Of a stretch of DNA of 64,000 nt, positions 1 through 8,431 are shown in pieces. The stretch spans positions 41,139-105,138 of the forward strand of contig UQIS01000002.1 of the NCBI GenBank assembly GCA_900541245.1, read 5' to 3'. Origin of the DNA: an uncultured Collinsella sp. GTDB lineage: Bacteria; Actinomycetota; Coriobacteriia; Coriobacteriales; Coriobacteriaceae. Every line of letters begins with the position of its first letter. The first letter of the stretch is position 1. The position numbers and the translations under genes are program-made. The notes beneath the pieces were generated by a model. That model was given only the letters and a program-made list of their open reading frames with translations, searched no databases and had not been told where the DNA came from.

Positions 1-213
1 GGCTACACGCTCTCCACCGGCGTGCTCTCAAACGAAATGCAATGGGGCATGGCATCGATTCCACTGGCAGATGCCCCGACGATGCACGTAGGCTATATCA
101 TGCACGATGAACGCAAGCCCTCTCCCCTGTTGCAGCAATACCTCGACGAGCTCGACCGCATCATCCAAGAAAACCAGCCATCTGAGGACAGGGTAGATAT
201 GGTAGATTGCTAG
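1..213 (+). CDS. C-terminal fragment of a probable LysR-family transcriptional regulator (5' end outside window)
   Basis: The frame is open from base 1 to a TAG stop at 211-213 and gives about 70 residues. The fragment contains SIPLADAPTMHVGYIMHDER followed by a helix-like acidic tail. This resembles the last beta strand and terminal helix of LysR substrate-binding domains, where a strand reading 'ADAPTxHVGYI' is common. The DNA-binding part lies upstream of the window, so the family call rests on a short resemblance only. The next gene, rnhA, is on the same strand 63 bases downstream. Confidence 0.45.
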   Translation, partial: GYTLSTGVLSNEMQWGMASIPLADAPTMHVGYIMHDERKPSPLLQQYLDELDRIIQENQPSEDRVDMVDC

Positions 214-276
214 CCCTCGGCGAACGCGGCGCTACAATGGTCACTCACACGAAACGTACCCAACGAAAGGAACCAT

Positions 277-762
277 GTGAAGGTCATCATCTACACCGAC
301 GGCTCGGCCCGATCAAATCCGGGACGCGGCGGCTACGGCGCCGTGCTCAAATACACCAACCCCGCCGGCAAGACCTTCACCTCCGAGCTTTCGCGCGGCT
401 ACGCCAAGACCACCAACAACCGCATGGAGCTCATGGCGGTCATCGTGGCGCTCGAGGCGCTTAACCGCCCCTGCGAGGTCGAGGTCCATTCCGATTCGCA
501 GTACGTCGTCAACGCTTTCAATAAACACTGGATCGACGGCTGGAAAAAGCGCGGGTGGAAAACTGCCAACAAGCAGCCCGTCAAGAACCGCGACCTGTGG
601 GAGCGCCTGCTTGCCGCCAAAAGCAAGCACAAGGTGGAGTTCATCTGGGTTAAGGGACATGCCGGCCACGAGCTCAACGAGCGCTGCGATGAGCTCGCCA
701 CCACGGCAGCCGACGGCAGCAACCTCGATATCGACACCGGCTTTAACGAGAGCGACCTGTAA
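277..762 (+). CDS. rnhA: Ribonuclease H (RNase HI)
   Basis: RNase HI cleaves the RNA strand of RNA-DNA hybrids, removing primers and R-loops in the cytoplasm. The 161-residue protein has the usual single-domain length. The four catalytic acidic residues are visible as D8 (YTDGS), E51 (NRMEL), D73 (HSDSQ) and D138 (RCDELA). The start is GTG at 277, which overlaps an ATG in another frame. It is chosen because the sequence GAAAGGA at 264-270 sits at ribosome-binding distance and the family begins directly with this beta strand. A possible -10 (TACAAT, 233-238) lies upstream. It may be read together with the oxidoreductase gene that follows. Confidence 0.95.
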   Translation: MKVIIYTDGSARSNPGRGGYGAVLKYTNPAGKTFTSELSRGYAKTTNNRMELMAVIVALEALNRPCEVEVHSDSQYVVNAFNKHWIDGWKKRGWKTANKQPVKNRDLWERLLAAKSKHKVEFIWVKGHAGHELNERCDELATTAADGSNLDIDTGFNESDL

Positions 763-835
763 CGGCGTTTTCGCACGCTTTTGTGTCCTCCCGCGCTACA
801 CTCGTCCTGTAGGCCAAACAACGCAAGGGGGACAC

Positions 836-1942
836 ATGCTGCGTATCGCAACCATCGGCACGTCCATGATCACCGACGACTTTATTCAGGTCGTCAATGC
901 CAACGACCAGGCCGTATTCGTAGGCACGCTCTCGCGCAATGCCGAGCGCGGCGCCGCCTTTACTGCCGAGCACGGCGGCGAGCGAAACTTTACGTCACTC
1001 GATGAGCTTGCGGCAGCCGCCGGCGTCGATGCCGTCTACATCGGCAGCCCCAATGCGCTCCATTACGAGCAGGCGCTCGCCTGCATCGCCGGTGGCAAGC
1101 ACGTCATCGTCGAGAAACCCTTCTGCGCCACCGAAGCACAGGCGCTGGAAGTCTTCCGCGCTGCCGAGGCAGCAGGTGTCGTGGCCCTCGAGGCCATGCG
1201 TCCCCTCCACGATCCCGCCTTCCACGCCATCGAGGACGCCCTGGGCGAGATCGCCCCCATCCGCCGCGCCTCATTGCGCTTTGGCAAGTATTCCTCGCGC
1301 TACAACGAGATTCTCGCGGGACGCGCCACCAATATCTTCGACTGCAATATGGCATCGGGTTCCCTCATGGACATTGGCGTCTACACCGTCGAGCCCATGG
1401 TCGAGATTTTCGGCATGCCCTCCGGCCTTACGAGCATGACTACTCTGCTCGACCCCACCACGCGACAGCTCACGCACGGCCCCATCGACGGCTGCGGTTC
1501 CATCCTCGCCAGCTATGGCGGAGGCCGCATCTCCGTCGAGCTCGCGCACTCCAAAATTACGAATGACCTGCTGCCCTCGCAGATCGAAGGCGAGCGTGGC
1601 ACTATCCAGATCGACCATCTGTCCACGCCCCGCAACGTCCGCATCGACTATCGCGGCGATGTCGTACGCGGCTCGGCGACCGAGGCACCGCGCGAACAGG
1701 ACGACAACGGCCGCGTGCTCGACCTGCCCAAATCGAGCAACACTATGGAATACGAACTCACAGACTTTATCACCGCCATCGGCGGCATCGATAACGTTAA
1801 GGAAGAGATTTGGGAGACCCCGGCGGGACGCCACGAGCTTGGCCACTACCGCGATGTCACACTCGTCTCACTGCGCATCATGGATGCCGTGCGCCAGCAG
1901 GCCGGCATAACCTTCCCGGCCGACGCAGGCAAGCAGGCATAG
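836..1942 (+). CDS. Gfo/Idh/MocA-family NAD(P)-dependent oxidoreductase
   Basis: This is a 368-residue cytoplasmic dehydrogenase of the sugar and inositol oxidoreductase family; the substrate cannot be read from sequence. The N-terminal Rossmann domain begins RIATIGTSMITDD, and the signature EKPF lies at residues 93-96 after a SPNALHYEQA segment. The second half matches the family's alpha/beta substrate domain. The ATG at 836 is preceded by AAGGGGGA at 824-831. The open frame continues upstream, but the extension overlaps rnhA and has no family match. A possible -10 (TACACT, 797-802) lies in the gap. The acylphosphatase gene follows two bases after the stop. Confidence 0.88.
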   Translation: MLRIATIGTSMITDDFIQVVNANDQAVFVGTLSRNAERGAAFTAEHGGERNFTSLDELAAAAGVDAVYIGSPNALHYEQALACIAGGKHVIVEKPFCATEAQALEVFRAAEAAGVVALEAMRPLHDPAFHAIEDALGEIAPIRRASLRFGKYSSRYNEILAGRATNIFDCNMASGSLMDIGVYTVEPMVEIFGMPSGLTSMTTLLDPTTRQLTHGPIDGCGSILASYGGGRISVELAHSKITNDLLPSQIEGERGTIQIDHLSTPRNVRIDYRGDVVRGSATEAPREQDDNGRVLDLPKSSNTMEYELTDFITAIGGIDNVKEEIWETPAGRHELGHYRDVTLVSLRIMDAVRQQAGITFPADAGKQA

Positions 1943-1944
1943 CT

Positions 1945-2355
1945 ATGGGCCTCTTCGATACGTTCTTCTCCAGCGTCACCGGCGGCAGTCGAGAGCCTCA
2001 AAAACCATCAAACGTCGAGCTCGAGCTGCGCCGCAGGCTTACTGTGCTCGCAAGCGACGGGGCCACTCAAGACACTCCCCTGCGCTATTTCCTGCGCTGG
2101 GCGGGGCAAGTCCAGGGCGTTGGCTTTCGCTTTACCAACACCAACCTCGCGCAGGCACGCGCGCTCACCGGCTGGGTGCGTAACATGGAAGACGGCTCAG
2201 TCGAGATGGAGATACAGGGAGCTCCGGCAAATATCCTATCTCATCTCGAGGCGCTTCATGCCTCCTACGAGCGCATGGGAACGCGTTTTCGCCTCGTAGA
2301 CGCCCAGGCCCGAGCCCCACTTACCAATGAAGACGGTTTTACGCCTCGTTATTAG
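1945..2355 (+). CDS. acyP: Acylphosphatase with an N-terminal extension
   Basis: Acylphosphatase hydrolyses acyl phosphates to a carboxylate and phosphate. The domain occupies residues 46-136 of 136. It carries the VQGVGFR phosphate-binding loop with R62 and the catalytic asparagine N80 in GWVRNMEDGSV. Acylphosphatases are usually about 90 residues; here about 45 low-complexity polar residues precede the fold, starting MGLFDTFFSS. The ATG is two bases after the upstream stop, so translation is probably coupled to the oxidoreductase gene. The extension has no recognisable domain. Confidence 0.9.
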   Translation: MGLFDTFFSSVTGGSREPQKPSNVELELRRRLTVLASDGATQDTPLRYFLRWAGQVQGVGFRFTNTNLAQARALTGWVRNMEDGSVEMEIQGAPANILSHLEALHASYERMGTRFRLVDAQARAPLTNEDGFTPRY

Positions 2356-2416
2356 TATTGTGTGCTAAATACGGTATCATTTACCTACGACCGTTGATAG
2401 AAAAGAGGCGAGGCGC

Positions 2417-2797
2417 ATGGCGGTGCAAAGAAGGAATACCAAGCAGCGAAAGCTGGTTCTTGACGCCGTGCGCCAAAGCTATAACCATCCCACCGCCGAC
2501 GAAATCTACAACGCCGTGCGCGAACAGGATGACAAGATCAGCCGCGGCACGGTCTACCGCAACCTCAATCTCTTGGCAGATGCCGGCGAGATTCTCTCCA
2601 TCAAGACGCCGGGCGGCAGCCGCTTCGATCGCACGATCGAGCCGCATGCGCATATCATCTGCACCTCATGCAGCCGCGTCATCGACGTACCGTTCCCCTT
2701 CGATGCCCAGCTCGACGCCAAGGCGTCCGAGCAAATCGGCTGGCACGTCACGTCGTACTACACCATCTTCGAGGGTCTCTGCCCCGACTGCCGGTAG
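2417..2797 (+). CDS. Fur-family metalloregulator, probably PerR-like
   Basis: The 126-residue protein is a transcriptional repressor of the ferric uptake/peroxide regulator family. The winged helix is at residues 1-65, with the recognition segment ISRGTVYRNLNLL. The dimerisation domain contains a structural zinc site made of C82-x2-C85 and C122-x2-C125. A regulatory histidine cluster (EPHAHI, 76-80) precedes the first CxxC. PerR is favoured over Fur or Zur by the compact C-terminus without a His-rich tail, but metal specificity cannot be settled here. The next gene is on the opposite strand, with 15 bases between the stops. Confidence 0.88.
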   Translation: MAVQRRNTKQRKLVLDAVRQSYNHPTADEIYNAVREQDDKISRGTVYRNLNLLADAGEILSIKTPGGSRFDRTIEPHAHIICTSCSRVIDVPFPFDAQLDAKASEQIGWHVTSYYTIFEGLCPDCR

Positions 2798-2812
2798 ATG
2801 TTCGGGACGTGC

Positions 2813-3610
2813 CTACTCGGCAAGCAGGCGACGCAGCTCTTCTTCGACCGTGTGCACGTAACGGACGCGGTCGTTGATGTCGCGCATGGTGGGGTTGCAG
2901 TTCTCCATCAGATAGGGATGGCCCACGACGTTGAGCATGTCGCGGTCGTTTTCGTTATCGCCAAACGCCATCATCTCATCGGGCGAAATACCCAGGGCAC
3001 GACCGTAATCGGCAAGCGCGGAGCCCTTGCCCGAACCGAAACCGATAAAGTCCGTCCATTCGGTTCCCGACGTCATCACGTCAACACGGTCGCTAAAGAG
3101 GCGCTCGAAATACTCCAGGGCCGCCGGCTGATCCACCTCGGGCGTCTGGAAGGCGATCTTAATGACGTCCTCGTCGATGTCCTCGGGGCGGTCGACCACC
3201 GCCACATCGCAGTGGACCTCATAGCGCAAATGATCGACGAACACATCGTTGCCGCTCATGGTGTAGAGGTGTCCCTCACACGAAAGGGTCACGTCGGCAT
3301 GGGGATACGCAACCACGGCATTCGCGATATCCATAGCAAGACTACGCTCCATGGAGCGCTTGACGACGACGCGACCCTCGCTCATGACCAGGGCACCGTT
3401 TTCGCATACATAGGCGAGCTCATCGGCCACCGGGGCAAACAGGTAGCGCAAGCTCGCATATTGACGACCGCTCGCCGGCATAAACACGATGCCGCGACGA
3501 TGCAGCTCGTCGATGAGCTTAAAAGCCTCGGAACGCGGCTCGCGCTCCCCCGGATGCAGCAACGTGCCGTCCAAATCGCATGCAATCAGCTTGATTCCCT
3601 CAAGACCCAT
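2813..3610 (-). CDS. Cof-type HAD-superfamily phosphatase
   Basis: A 265-residue haloacid-dehalogenase phosphatase of the Cof/YidA type, acting on sugar phosphates or similar small phosphoesters. Motif I is DLDGTLL with nucleophile D12 and acid D14. Motif II is in FMPASGRQ, and motif IV is GDNENDRDM near the C-terminus. The C2 cap occupies the middle. The ATG at 3610 is preferred over an extension of 20 residues because GGGGGAAAG precedes it and the family starts just before motif I. The gene follows a terminator hairpin and is probably transcribed alone. Confidence 0.9.
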   Translation of the reverse strand: MGLEGIKLIACDLDGTLLHPGEREPRSEAFKLIDELHRRGIVFMPASGRQYASLRYLFAPVADELAYVCENGALVMSEGRVVVKRSMERSLAMDIANAVVAYPHADVTLSCEGHLYTMSGNDVFVDHLRYEVHCDVAVVDRPEDIDEDVIKIAFQTPEVDQPAALEYFERLFSDRVDVMTSGTEWTDFIGFGSGKGSALADYGRALGISPDEMMAFGDNENDRDMLNVVGHPYLMENCNPTMRDINDRVRYVHTVEEELRRLLAE

Positions 3611-3641
3611 ATGCTTTCCCCCACAGCATCTCATCAACAGA

Positions 3642-3680
3642 AAGACGGACTTTGAATAGTTGTCTCTCAAAGTCCGTCTT
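3642..3680 (-). terminator. Intrinsic terminator after the UreE-like gene
   Basis: A perfect 14-bp inverted repeat (3642-3655 and 3667-3680, 11-nt loop) begins 13 bases after the stop of the minus-strand gene at 3694. It is followed on the minus strand by a T-rich run. It separates the UreE/SlyD pair from the HAD gene. Confidence 0.75.
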
Positions 3681-3693
3681 ACTCATACGCACG

Positions 3694-4272
3694 TTAACCG
3701 CGCGCCTTCTTTACGATCGTAAAGTCGGGAGCCATACTCACAACGACATCCGCCGCACTCGACGCAAAGCGCCGGTCCGAATCGAGTTCACGGGTAACCG
3801 TCGAGAGCCGAACGCCCTCGACGCCCCGGAGCATGCGGCCCAAAACCGGCTGCAGCGGCGTATACATGCGCACGGTATGCTCGTCCGAATCGCCTCGAAA
3901 CAGCGGCGCATGCATATTGCCGATCTCCCAGCATACATGCGCAAGCGCAATCGGGTCCATGCGGTCGACTTCAACCAGATAGACTTCGGCACTGCGTAGG
4001 CGCACGACAACCGCCACGGGCACCGTGTCCGAGCGGTCGATGACAAGCACATCGCAGTCGGCAAGGCGATCGCCATCGGCAGCGCCCAGCCGAATATCGA
4101 CCGTACGCCCCAGCTCCGTCACGCCCACAAATGTGCGGGCATCGGCCTGGTCCCAATCGAGTAGTAGCTCATCGACCTCAAAGACACCGCCCAGCTCCCG
4201 GCGAAGCAAAAGCTCATAGGACGGGTCGTTGAGATTTCCGAGACACGCTGTCGAAACCAGATTCACAGGCAT
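3694..4272 (-). CDS. UreE-like nickel metallochaperone-related protein
   Basis: The 192-residue protein resembles UreE, the dimeric chaperone that hands nickel to apo-urease. The C-terminal half contains DPIALAHVCWEIGNMHAPLF at residues 106-125. UreE has a matching segment ending in GNRH, whose histidine is the interface nickel ligand; here it is H121 in GNMH. The second UreE histidine pair is not obvious (MYTPLQP at that place), and there is no His-rich tail. The protein is about 40 residues longer than typical UreE. No urease or urease accessory genes lie in the window. It starts three bases after the stop of the SlyD-like gene and is surely co-transcribed with it. Confidence 0.62.
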   Translation of the reverse strand: MPVNLVSTACLGNLNDPSYELLLRRELGGVFEVDELLLDWDQADARTFVGVTELGRTVDIRLGAADGDRLADCDVLVIDRSDTVPVAVVVRLRSAEVYLVEVDRMDPIALAHVCWEIGNMHAPLFRGDSDEHTVRMYTPLQPVLGRMLRGVEGVRLSTVTRELDSDRRFASSAADVVVSMAPDFTIVKKARG

Positions 4273-4275
4273 AGC

Positions 4276-4704
4276 CTAGTCCTCGACCTCAACGAGCTCG
4301 ATATCAAAGTTGAGGTCCTTGCCGGCCAGCTCGTGGTTGGCGTCGAGCGTCACGGCCTCGGGCGTTACGTCGATGACCACGGCGGGGACGGGCATGCCGC
4401 TCGGCGTGGACAGGAAGAGCTTCATGCCTTTCTCGATCTGCTCGATGTTGGGAACCTGCTCGGCCGGGAAGGTCAAAACCATCTCGGGATTGTGCTCGCC
4501 GTAGGCATCGGCAGCCGGGATGTGCACGGTCTTCTTCTCGCCCACCTGCATGTCGACCACGGCGGCGTCGAAGCCCTTGATCATCTGGCCGGCGCCGCAG
4601 GTGAACTCCAGCGGCTCGCCGCGATCGTAGGAACTATCGAACTGCGTGCCGTCGTCGAGCGTGCCGCGATAATGAGTCTTGACCTTCTTGCCCTGGTTGG
4701 ACAT
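4276..4704 (-). CDS. slyD: FKBP-type peptidyl-prolyl isomerase, SlyD-like
   Basis: The 142-residue protein is a SlyD-type proline isomerase and folding chaperone. The FKBP core (residues 1-70) has YRGTLDDGTQFDSS and GQMIKGFDAAVVDM. An inserted flap domain occupies about 71-125, and the fold closes with ANHELAGKDLNFDIELVEV, the SlyD signature. E. coli SlyD has a His/Cys-rich nickel-binding tail; this protein ends at VED without it. The ATG at 4704 has the ribosome-binding site GGAGG immediately upstream. It is the first gene of a two-gene unit with the UreE-like gene. Confidence 0.92.
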   Translation of the reverse strand: MSNQGKKVKTHYRGTLDDGTQFDSSYDRGEPLEFTCGAGQMIKGFDAAVVDMQVGEKKTVHIPAADAYGEHNPEMVLTFPAEQVPNIEQIEKGMKLFLSTPSGMPVPAVVIDVTPEAVTLDANHELAGKDLNFDIELVEVED

Positions 4705-4824
4705 GGTAACCTCCGTGATAAGGGCGGCGCACAACGCGGGCCGCCGTGAACATATGGCGCTAACTATACCCTAGTCATACAATTCAAAGACAGTTTGCAA
4801 AGAAACGCTGCAACCGGAGGAACC

Positions 4825-5838
4825 ATGGCATATCCCGTATTTGACCTACACTGCGACACCGCCGACCGCATCGGCTGGGCCACGCTCGATCTCGACCTGC
4901 GCTTTACCGCCGGCACCGACGGTTATTTCCCCGGCGACGAAACGCATCCGCAAGATTTCGACCTCATCGAGGGCAACGCCTGCGCCATCTCGCTCGCAAA
5001 GATCGGCAACACGCCGTGGGCACAGTGCTTCGCCACGTTTGTCCCCGATGAGATTCCCACCGCCCACGCCGCGCGCTTCCAGGCGCAGATCATGGCGCAC
5101 ATGAGCGGCCAGGCAATGCTCAACCACGACCGCATGGTCAACGTGCGCAGCGCGGCAGACATTCGCCCTGCGCTCAAAGACGGCAAGGTCGCCTGCATCC
5201 ACACCATCGAAAACGCCACGTTCTTTGCCGAGGACCCCGCGCTGAGCGAGGTGCTCAAGAGCCTGGGCGTACTCATGTCATCACTCAGCTGGAACGCGCA
5301 GGGACCGCTCGCGAGCGGCCACGACACCCACGCCGGCCTCACCGCCGCCGGCATCGAGGCACTTACGCAGATGGAGCATGCCGGCATGGTACTCGACGTC
5401 TCCCACCTCAACGACGAGTGCTTTGACGAGGTTGTCGCCCACGCCACGCGCCCCTTCGTCGCCAGCCACTCCAACTCCCGTGCGGTTTGCGGCGCCAAAC
5501 GCAACCTTACCGACGACCAGTTCCGCACCATTCGCGATATGGGTGGCATCGTCGGCCTCAACTACTGCAGCGAGTTCCTTTCCAACGACGCAACCGACAA
5601 GACCGCCGCAGACGTCACCTTCGACCAGCTGGCGGCACATATCGAGCACTGGCTCGACCTGGGCGGCGAGGACGTCATCGCGCTCGGCGGCGACTGGGAC
5701 GGCGCCGCGGTGCCCGCTTTCCTCTCCGACGCCAGCAAGATGCCCGAGTTCCAGAACATGCTTTCCAAGCATTTTGGCAAGACCGTGATGCAGAAGCTCT
5801 GCAGCGACAACGCGCTTGCCTTCTTTGAGCGTTATTAA
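4825..5838 (+). CDS. Membrane dipeptidase family M19 (renal-dipeptidase type)
   Basis: A 337-residue binuclear zinc dipeptidase that hydrolyses a broad range of dipeptides, including D-amino-acid forms in this family. Metal ligands are visible: H9 and D11 (DLHCDT), the bridging glutamate E129 (HTIENA), H194 (DVSHLND) and H215 (ASHSNS). D290 in GGDWDG completes the site. There is no signal peptide, so it is cytoplasmic. The ATG at 4825 is preceded by CCGGAGG. The gene is divergent from the SlyD/UreE unit, and their promoters lie in the 120-base gap. A hairpin follows the stop. Confidence 0.92.
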   Translation: MAYPVFDLHCDTADRIGWATLDLDLRFTAGTDGYFPGDETHPQDFDLIEGNACAISLAKIGNTPWAQCFATFVPDEIPTAHAARFQAQIMAHMSGQAMLNHDRMVNVRSAADIRPALKDGKVACIHTIENATFFAEDPALSEVLKSLGVLMSSLSWNAQGPLASGHDTHAGLTAAGIEALTQMEHAGMVLDVSHLNDECFDEVVAHATRPFVASHSNSRAVCGAKRNLTDDQFRTIRDMGGIVGLNYCSEFLSNDATDKTAADVTFDQLAAHIEHWLDLGGEDVIALGGDWDGAAVPAFLSDASKMPEFQNMLSKHFGKTVMQKLCSDNALAFFERY

Positions 5839-5854
5839 TTTCACATCCCTTGAG

Positions 5855-5890
5855 CGGGCCGGCATGCCGAACGGTCGACATGCCGGCCCG
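5855..5890 (+). terminator. Hairpin after the dipeptidase gene
   Basis: Arms 5855-5866 and 5879-5890 form a perfect 12-bp GC-rich stem with a 12-nt loop, 16 bases past the dipeptidase stop. No strong T-run follows, so it may be a weak terminator or a 3'-end stabiliser. Confidence 0.6.
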
Positions 5891-5912
5891 TCCCCAATCT
5901 GAAGGACCGCTT

Positions 5913-6689
5913 TTGACGCAGCAGTTTACGATTTCCGCATCCCGACCGGATGGGACGCCCATCCCCGTCATCGTTACCAAAAAGCGCGTCAAGAACTTCA
6001 ACCTACGCGTCACATCGAGCGGTGAGGTCCACGCCAGTGCACCGCTCGGCGCCAGCCGCGAGCGTATCGAAGCGTTTGTGAAGCGCAACAGCGCCTGGAT
6101 TATCAGCCGACTTGCCCAGCGCGAGCAACGTCAGGCGACGGCGCGAGAGCCGCTCAGTCCCTCGTCCATCATTGCGCTTTGGGGCAAACCCATCACCGTT
6201 CAGGATGCACTCGACCACAACTTTGAGCCACCCGCACCGCGGCCCAAGCAGGCTACCTTCGCAAGTTTTATGGGTACCGACGAGCCAGACGAACGTCCGC
6301 AGGCCAAGTGGAACGCGACCCTCGACGGCTTAACGCCCAGTGAGATCCAAGCCCATATTGACCAGCTCTATACGTCCGAGGTCACATCGGCGCTGCGCGA
6401 TATTGTGCACGCATACGAAATCGCAATGGGTGTCGCCGTTTCCCGCGTTTCCGTGCGCAGCATGAAAACGCGCTGGGGATCATGCACGCCCAAAACCGGC
6501 GCCATTCGCATCGCACGAGAACTTGCCGCCTACCCCGTCGAGTGCCTTGACATGGTTGTCGCCCACGAGCTCGTCCACCTGCTCGAGCCAAGCCACAATC
6601 ATCGGTTTCACGCCCTGCTCGACACGTACTGTCCCAACAATAGAACTCTGTCGCAGCGGCTCAAGCAGCCGCCCCTCAACAAGCTCTAG
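5913..6689 (+). CDS. YgjP/DUF45-family zinc metallopeptidase-like protein
   Basis: The 258-residue protein belongs to the YgjP (DUF45, M48-like) family. The signature MKTRWGSCTPKTGAIRI at residues 184-200 is followed by AHELVHLLEPSHNHRFH. The HExxH zinc site is at 218-222 with further histidines at 228, 230 and 233. The true substrate of the family is not well established. A TTG start at 5913 is chosen because AAGGA lies 6 bases upstream. The earlier in-frame ATG at 5880 and TTG at 5850 lie in or next to the hairpin that ends the dipeptidase gene. An acidic linker near residues 110-135 is longer than usual. Confidence 0.85.
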   Translation: MTQQFTISASRPDGTPIPVIVTKKRVKNFNLRVTSSGEVHASAPLGASRERIEAFVKRNSAWIISRLAQREQRQATAREPLSPSSIIALWGKPITVQDALDHNFEPPAPRPKQATFASFMGTDEPDERPQAKWNATLDGLTPSEIQAHIDQLYTSEVTSALRDIVHAYEIAMGVAVSRVSVRSMKTRWGSCTPKTGAIRIARELAAYPVECLDMVVAHELVHLLEPSHNHRFHALLDTYCPNNRTLSQRLKQPPLNKL

Positions 6690-6695
6690 CGTCGA

Positions 6696-7181
6696 CTAGC
6701 GCACGCGCTCGATCTCGACACCGCAGCTTGCCAAGGGAAGACCGACAGGCGCCCAAGGCTTATCGAGCTTAACGTGCACGCCAAGCAGCAGGGGGTAACG
6801 ACGCAACAGCATCTGGGCCACACCCTCGGCTGCTGCCTCGATGAGCTTAAACGTATGCTCGCGCAGATAGCCATCGACATCGTGGCACACCGAGCCGTAG
6901 TCAATCGAAGCGTCCAGGTTATCGTGCTCCCCCGCTGCACGCAGGTCGGCATAGAGCACCAAGGACACGATGAACTTCTGGCCCAGCGCATTCTCTTCGG
7001 GATACACGCCGTGGTTGGCAAAGACCTCGAGACCGTCGATAGTAATGCGGTCAGCATGGCGCAGATCGTCATAACTCACGTGGGGCACCGCCGTTGCGGT
7101 GGATATTTCGCCCCTTCCACGGCGGGCGAGCTCGGCGCCTTCAGTCTTGGTTGCATTCTCGGGCAGTTTCTTGTTGCTCAT
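6696..7181 (-). CDS. folB: Dihydroneopterin aldolase with an N-terminal extension
   Basis: FolB converts 7,8-dihydroneopterin to 6-hydroxymethyl-7,8-dihydropterin in folate synthesis. The catalytic fold starts near residue 43 (DRITIDGLEVFANHGVYPEE). It contains the pterin-site glutamate in YPEENALGQKF and the lysine of VKLDKPWAPV. The protein has 161 residues against about 120 for the family; the first 40 residues are polar and unassigned. The ATG at 7181 has AAGGAG at good spacing, so the extension is probably translated. It is the last gene of a minus-strand run folE, HD-protein, folB. Confidence 0.9.
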   Translation of the reverse strand: MSNKKLPENATKTEGAELARRGRGEISTATAVPHVSYDDLRHADRITIDGLEVFANHGVYPEENALGQKFIVSLVLYADLRAAGEHDNLDASIDYGSVCHDVDGYLREHTFKLIEAAAEGVAQMLLRRYPLLLGVHVKLDKPWAPVGLPLASCGVEIERVR

Positions 7182-7224
7182 CGCGATCGTCTCCTTCGTT
7201 TAGAACCCCGACCGCGCAAACTAA

Positions 7225-7806
7225 CTACACGCGAATCGACAGGTTCTTTTTATCATCGCTCCAGTTGCAAGCATTGCGCGCGGGGCATGCAAAGCAGGCG
7301 CGCGACGCTTTATCGGCCGCATAGAGCAGACGCTCAAGCGGTTGGCTGTTCACGCGCAGCTTTCGATGGCCCAGAATGGCCGTCTTAATGGCTGCGGCAT
7401 CGGCCGGCTCAAACGCCACATCATCGGGCATGCCGCCGAGAATCGCATCAGCGACGCGTTCGCTTGCAACATCATGGGATATACCCGATTCATACTGTTC
7501 ATCTTTGCCGATATCGTGAAGAAGTGCCGTGGCGTAGATGACCTCGCGGTCAAATTCGAGCTGTTCCTCGAGATTCTTGATCCACATAATGCGAGCGACA
7601 TCGAGCAGATGGTCAATACCGTGGCGGCAGAAGATGCGCCCCGATTCCAACTGCGCAATGTTGCCCAGGTGCCGCCGAAACAGCCCGTTGGCACAAATGT
7701 AATCAATGCGAGGCATGGCATCAAAGGGGGCCAGGCCCGAAGCCATGAAGCCGCGACGCGGCGTCCCCTCATCGGTCTTCGATGTAAAGTCGTTGACGAC
7801 CCTCAT
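7225..7806 (-). CDS. HD-domain phosphohydrolase-like protein between folE and folB
   Basis: A 193-residue HD-domain protein. Metal ligands fit H62 (CRHGIDH), H97-D98 (LLHDIGK) and D165 (AADKAS), the order H...HD...D of the superfamily. A C-terminal cysteine group, C171-x2-C174-x5-C180, follows directly and could bind metal. The ATG at 7806 is two bases after the folE stop, so the two are probably translationally coupled. Position between two pterin-pathway enzymes suggests a nucleotide or pterin phosphohydrolase role, but that is inference. Nothing in the sequence names the substrate. Confidence 0.8.
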   Translation of the reverse strand: MRVVNDFTSKTDEGTPRRGFMASGLAPFDAMPRIDYICANGLFRRHLGNIAQLESGRIFCRHGIDHLLDVARIMWIKNLEEQLEFDREVIYATALLHDIGKDEQYESGISHDVASERVADAILGGMPDDVAFEPADAAAIKTAILGHRKLRVNSQPLERLLYAADKASRACFACPARNACNWSDDKKNLSIRV

Positions 7807-7807
7807 G

Positions 7808-8365
7808 CTAACGGCCCAGCATCCTAAAGAACCGCTCCTCGAGCGACGGATCGGTCTCAAAGACGCCGCGGCGAGCGAGCGTCACGGTCTTGGTGCCAGG
7901 CTTTTGCACGCCGCGCATGGTCATGCACATATGCTCAGCCTCCATGAGCACAATCGCTCCCTGGGGAGCGAGATACTCCATGAGGGCATCGGCAACCTGT
8001 GCGCACAGCTGCTCCTGCAGCTGCAGACGACGGGCGTAGACCTCAACCGTGCGGGCAAGCTTAGAGAGCCCTGCGACACGGCCGTTGGGGATATAACCAA
8101 TGGCGGCCTTGCCATAAAACGGCAGCAGATGATGTTCGCACAGCGAGTAGAACGTGATGTCGCGCTCGATAACCAAATCGTTCGAAGCGACGGCAAAGGT
8201 TTTGGACAGGTGCTCCTCGGCACTCTGGTCCATACCGCCGGCGATCTCACCATACATACGGGCAACGCGCGCCGGGGTCTCCAGCAGGCCCTCACGAGTT
8301 GGGTCCTCGCCTATGCCCTCAAGCAACAGCTTAATGGCGGCCTCGACTTTTTCCTGATCGATCAT
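7808..8365 (-). CDS. folE: GTP cyclohydrolase I
   Basis: FolE converts GTP to 7,8-dihydroneopterin triphosphate, the first step of folate synthesis. The 185-residue length is typical. The zinc and catalytic residues are visible: C76 and the two histidines of [12 protein letters not shown], and C147 in EHMCMTMRG. The C-terminus [16 protein letters not shown] is standard for the family. The ATG at 8365 is chosen because AGGT precedes it and the family begins there; 21 more codons are open upstream. It follows nrdG after a 66-base gap on the same strand. Confidence 0.96.
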   Translation of the reverse strand: MIDQEKVEAAIKLLLEGIGEDPTREGLLETPARVARMYGEIAGGMDQSAEEHLSKTFAVASNDLVIERDITFYSLCEHHLLPFYGKAAIGYIPNGRVAGLSKLARTVEVYARRLQLQEQLCAQVADALMEYLAPQGAIVLMEAEHMCMTMRGVQKPGTKTVTLARRGVFETDPSLEERFFRMLGR

Positions 8366-8431
8366 CTGGACCTCACTTTTCCGATTTTGCGTTCGCGCTA
8401 TGGTACCACGCCCTTTGGCATCGGTCACAAG

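Noticed and set aside
5850..5912. Earlier starts for the YgjP-like protease at 5850 or 5880
   Set aside because: Both lie in or beside the hairpin after the dipeptidase gene. The TTG at 5913 has AAGGA at proper distance.
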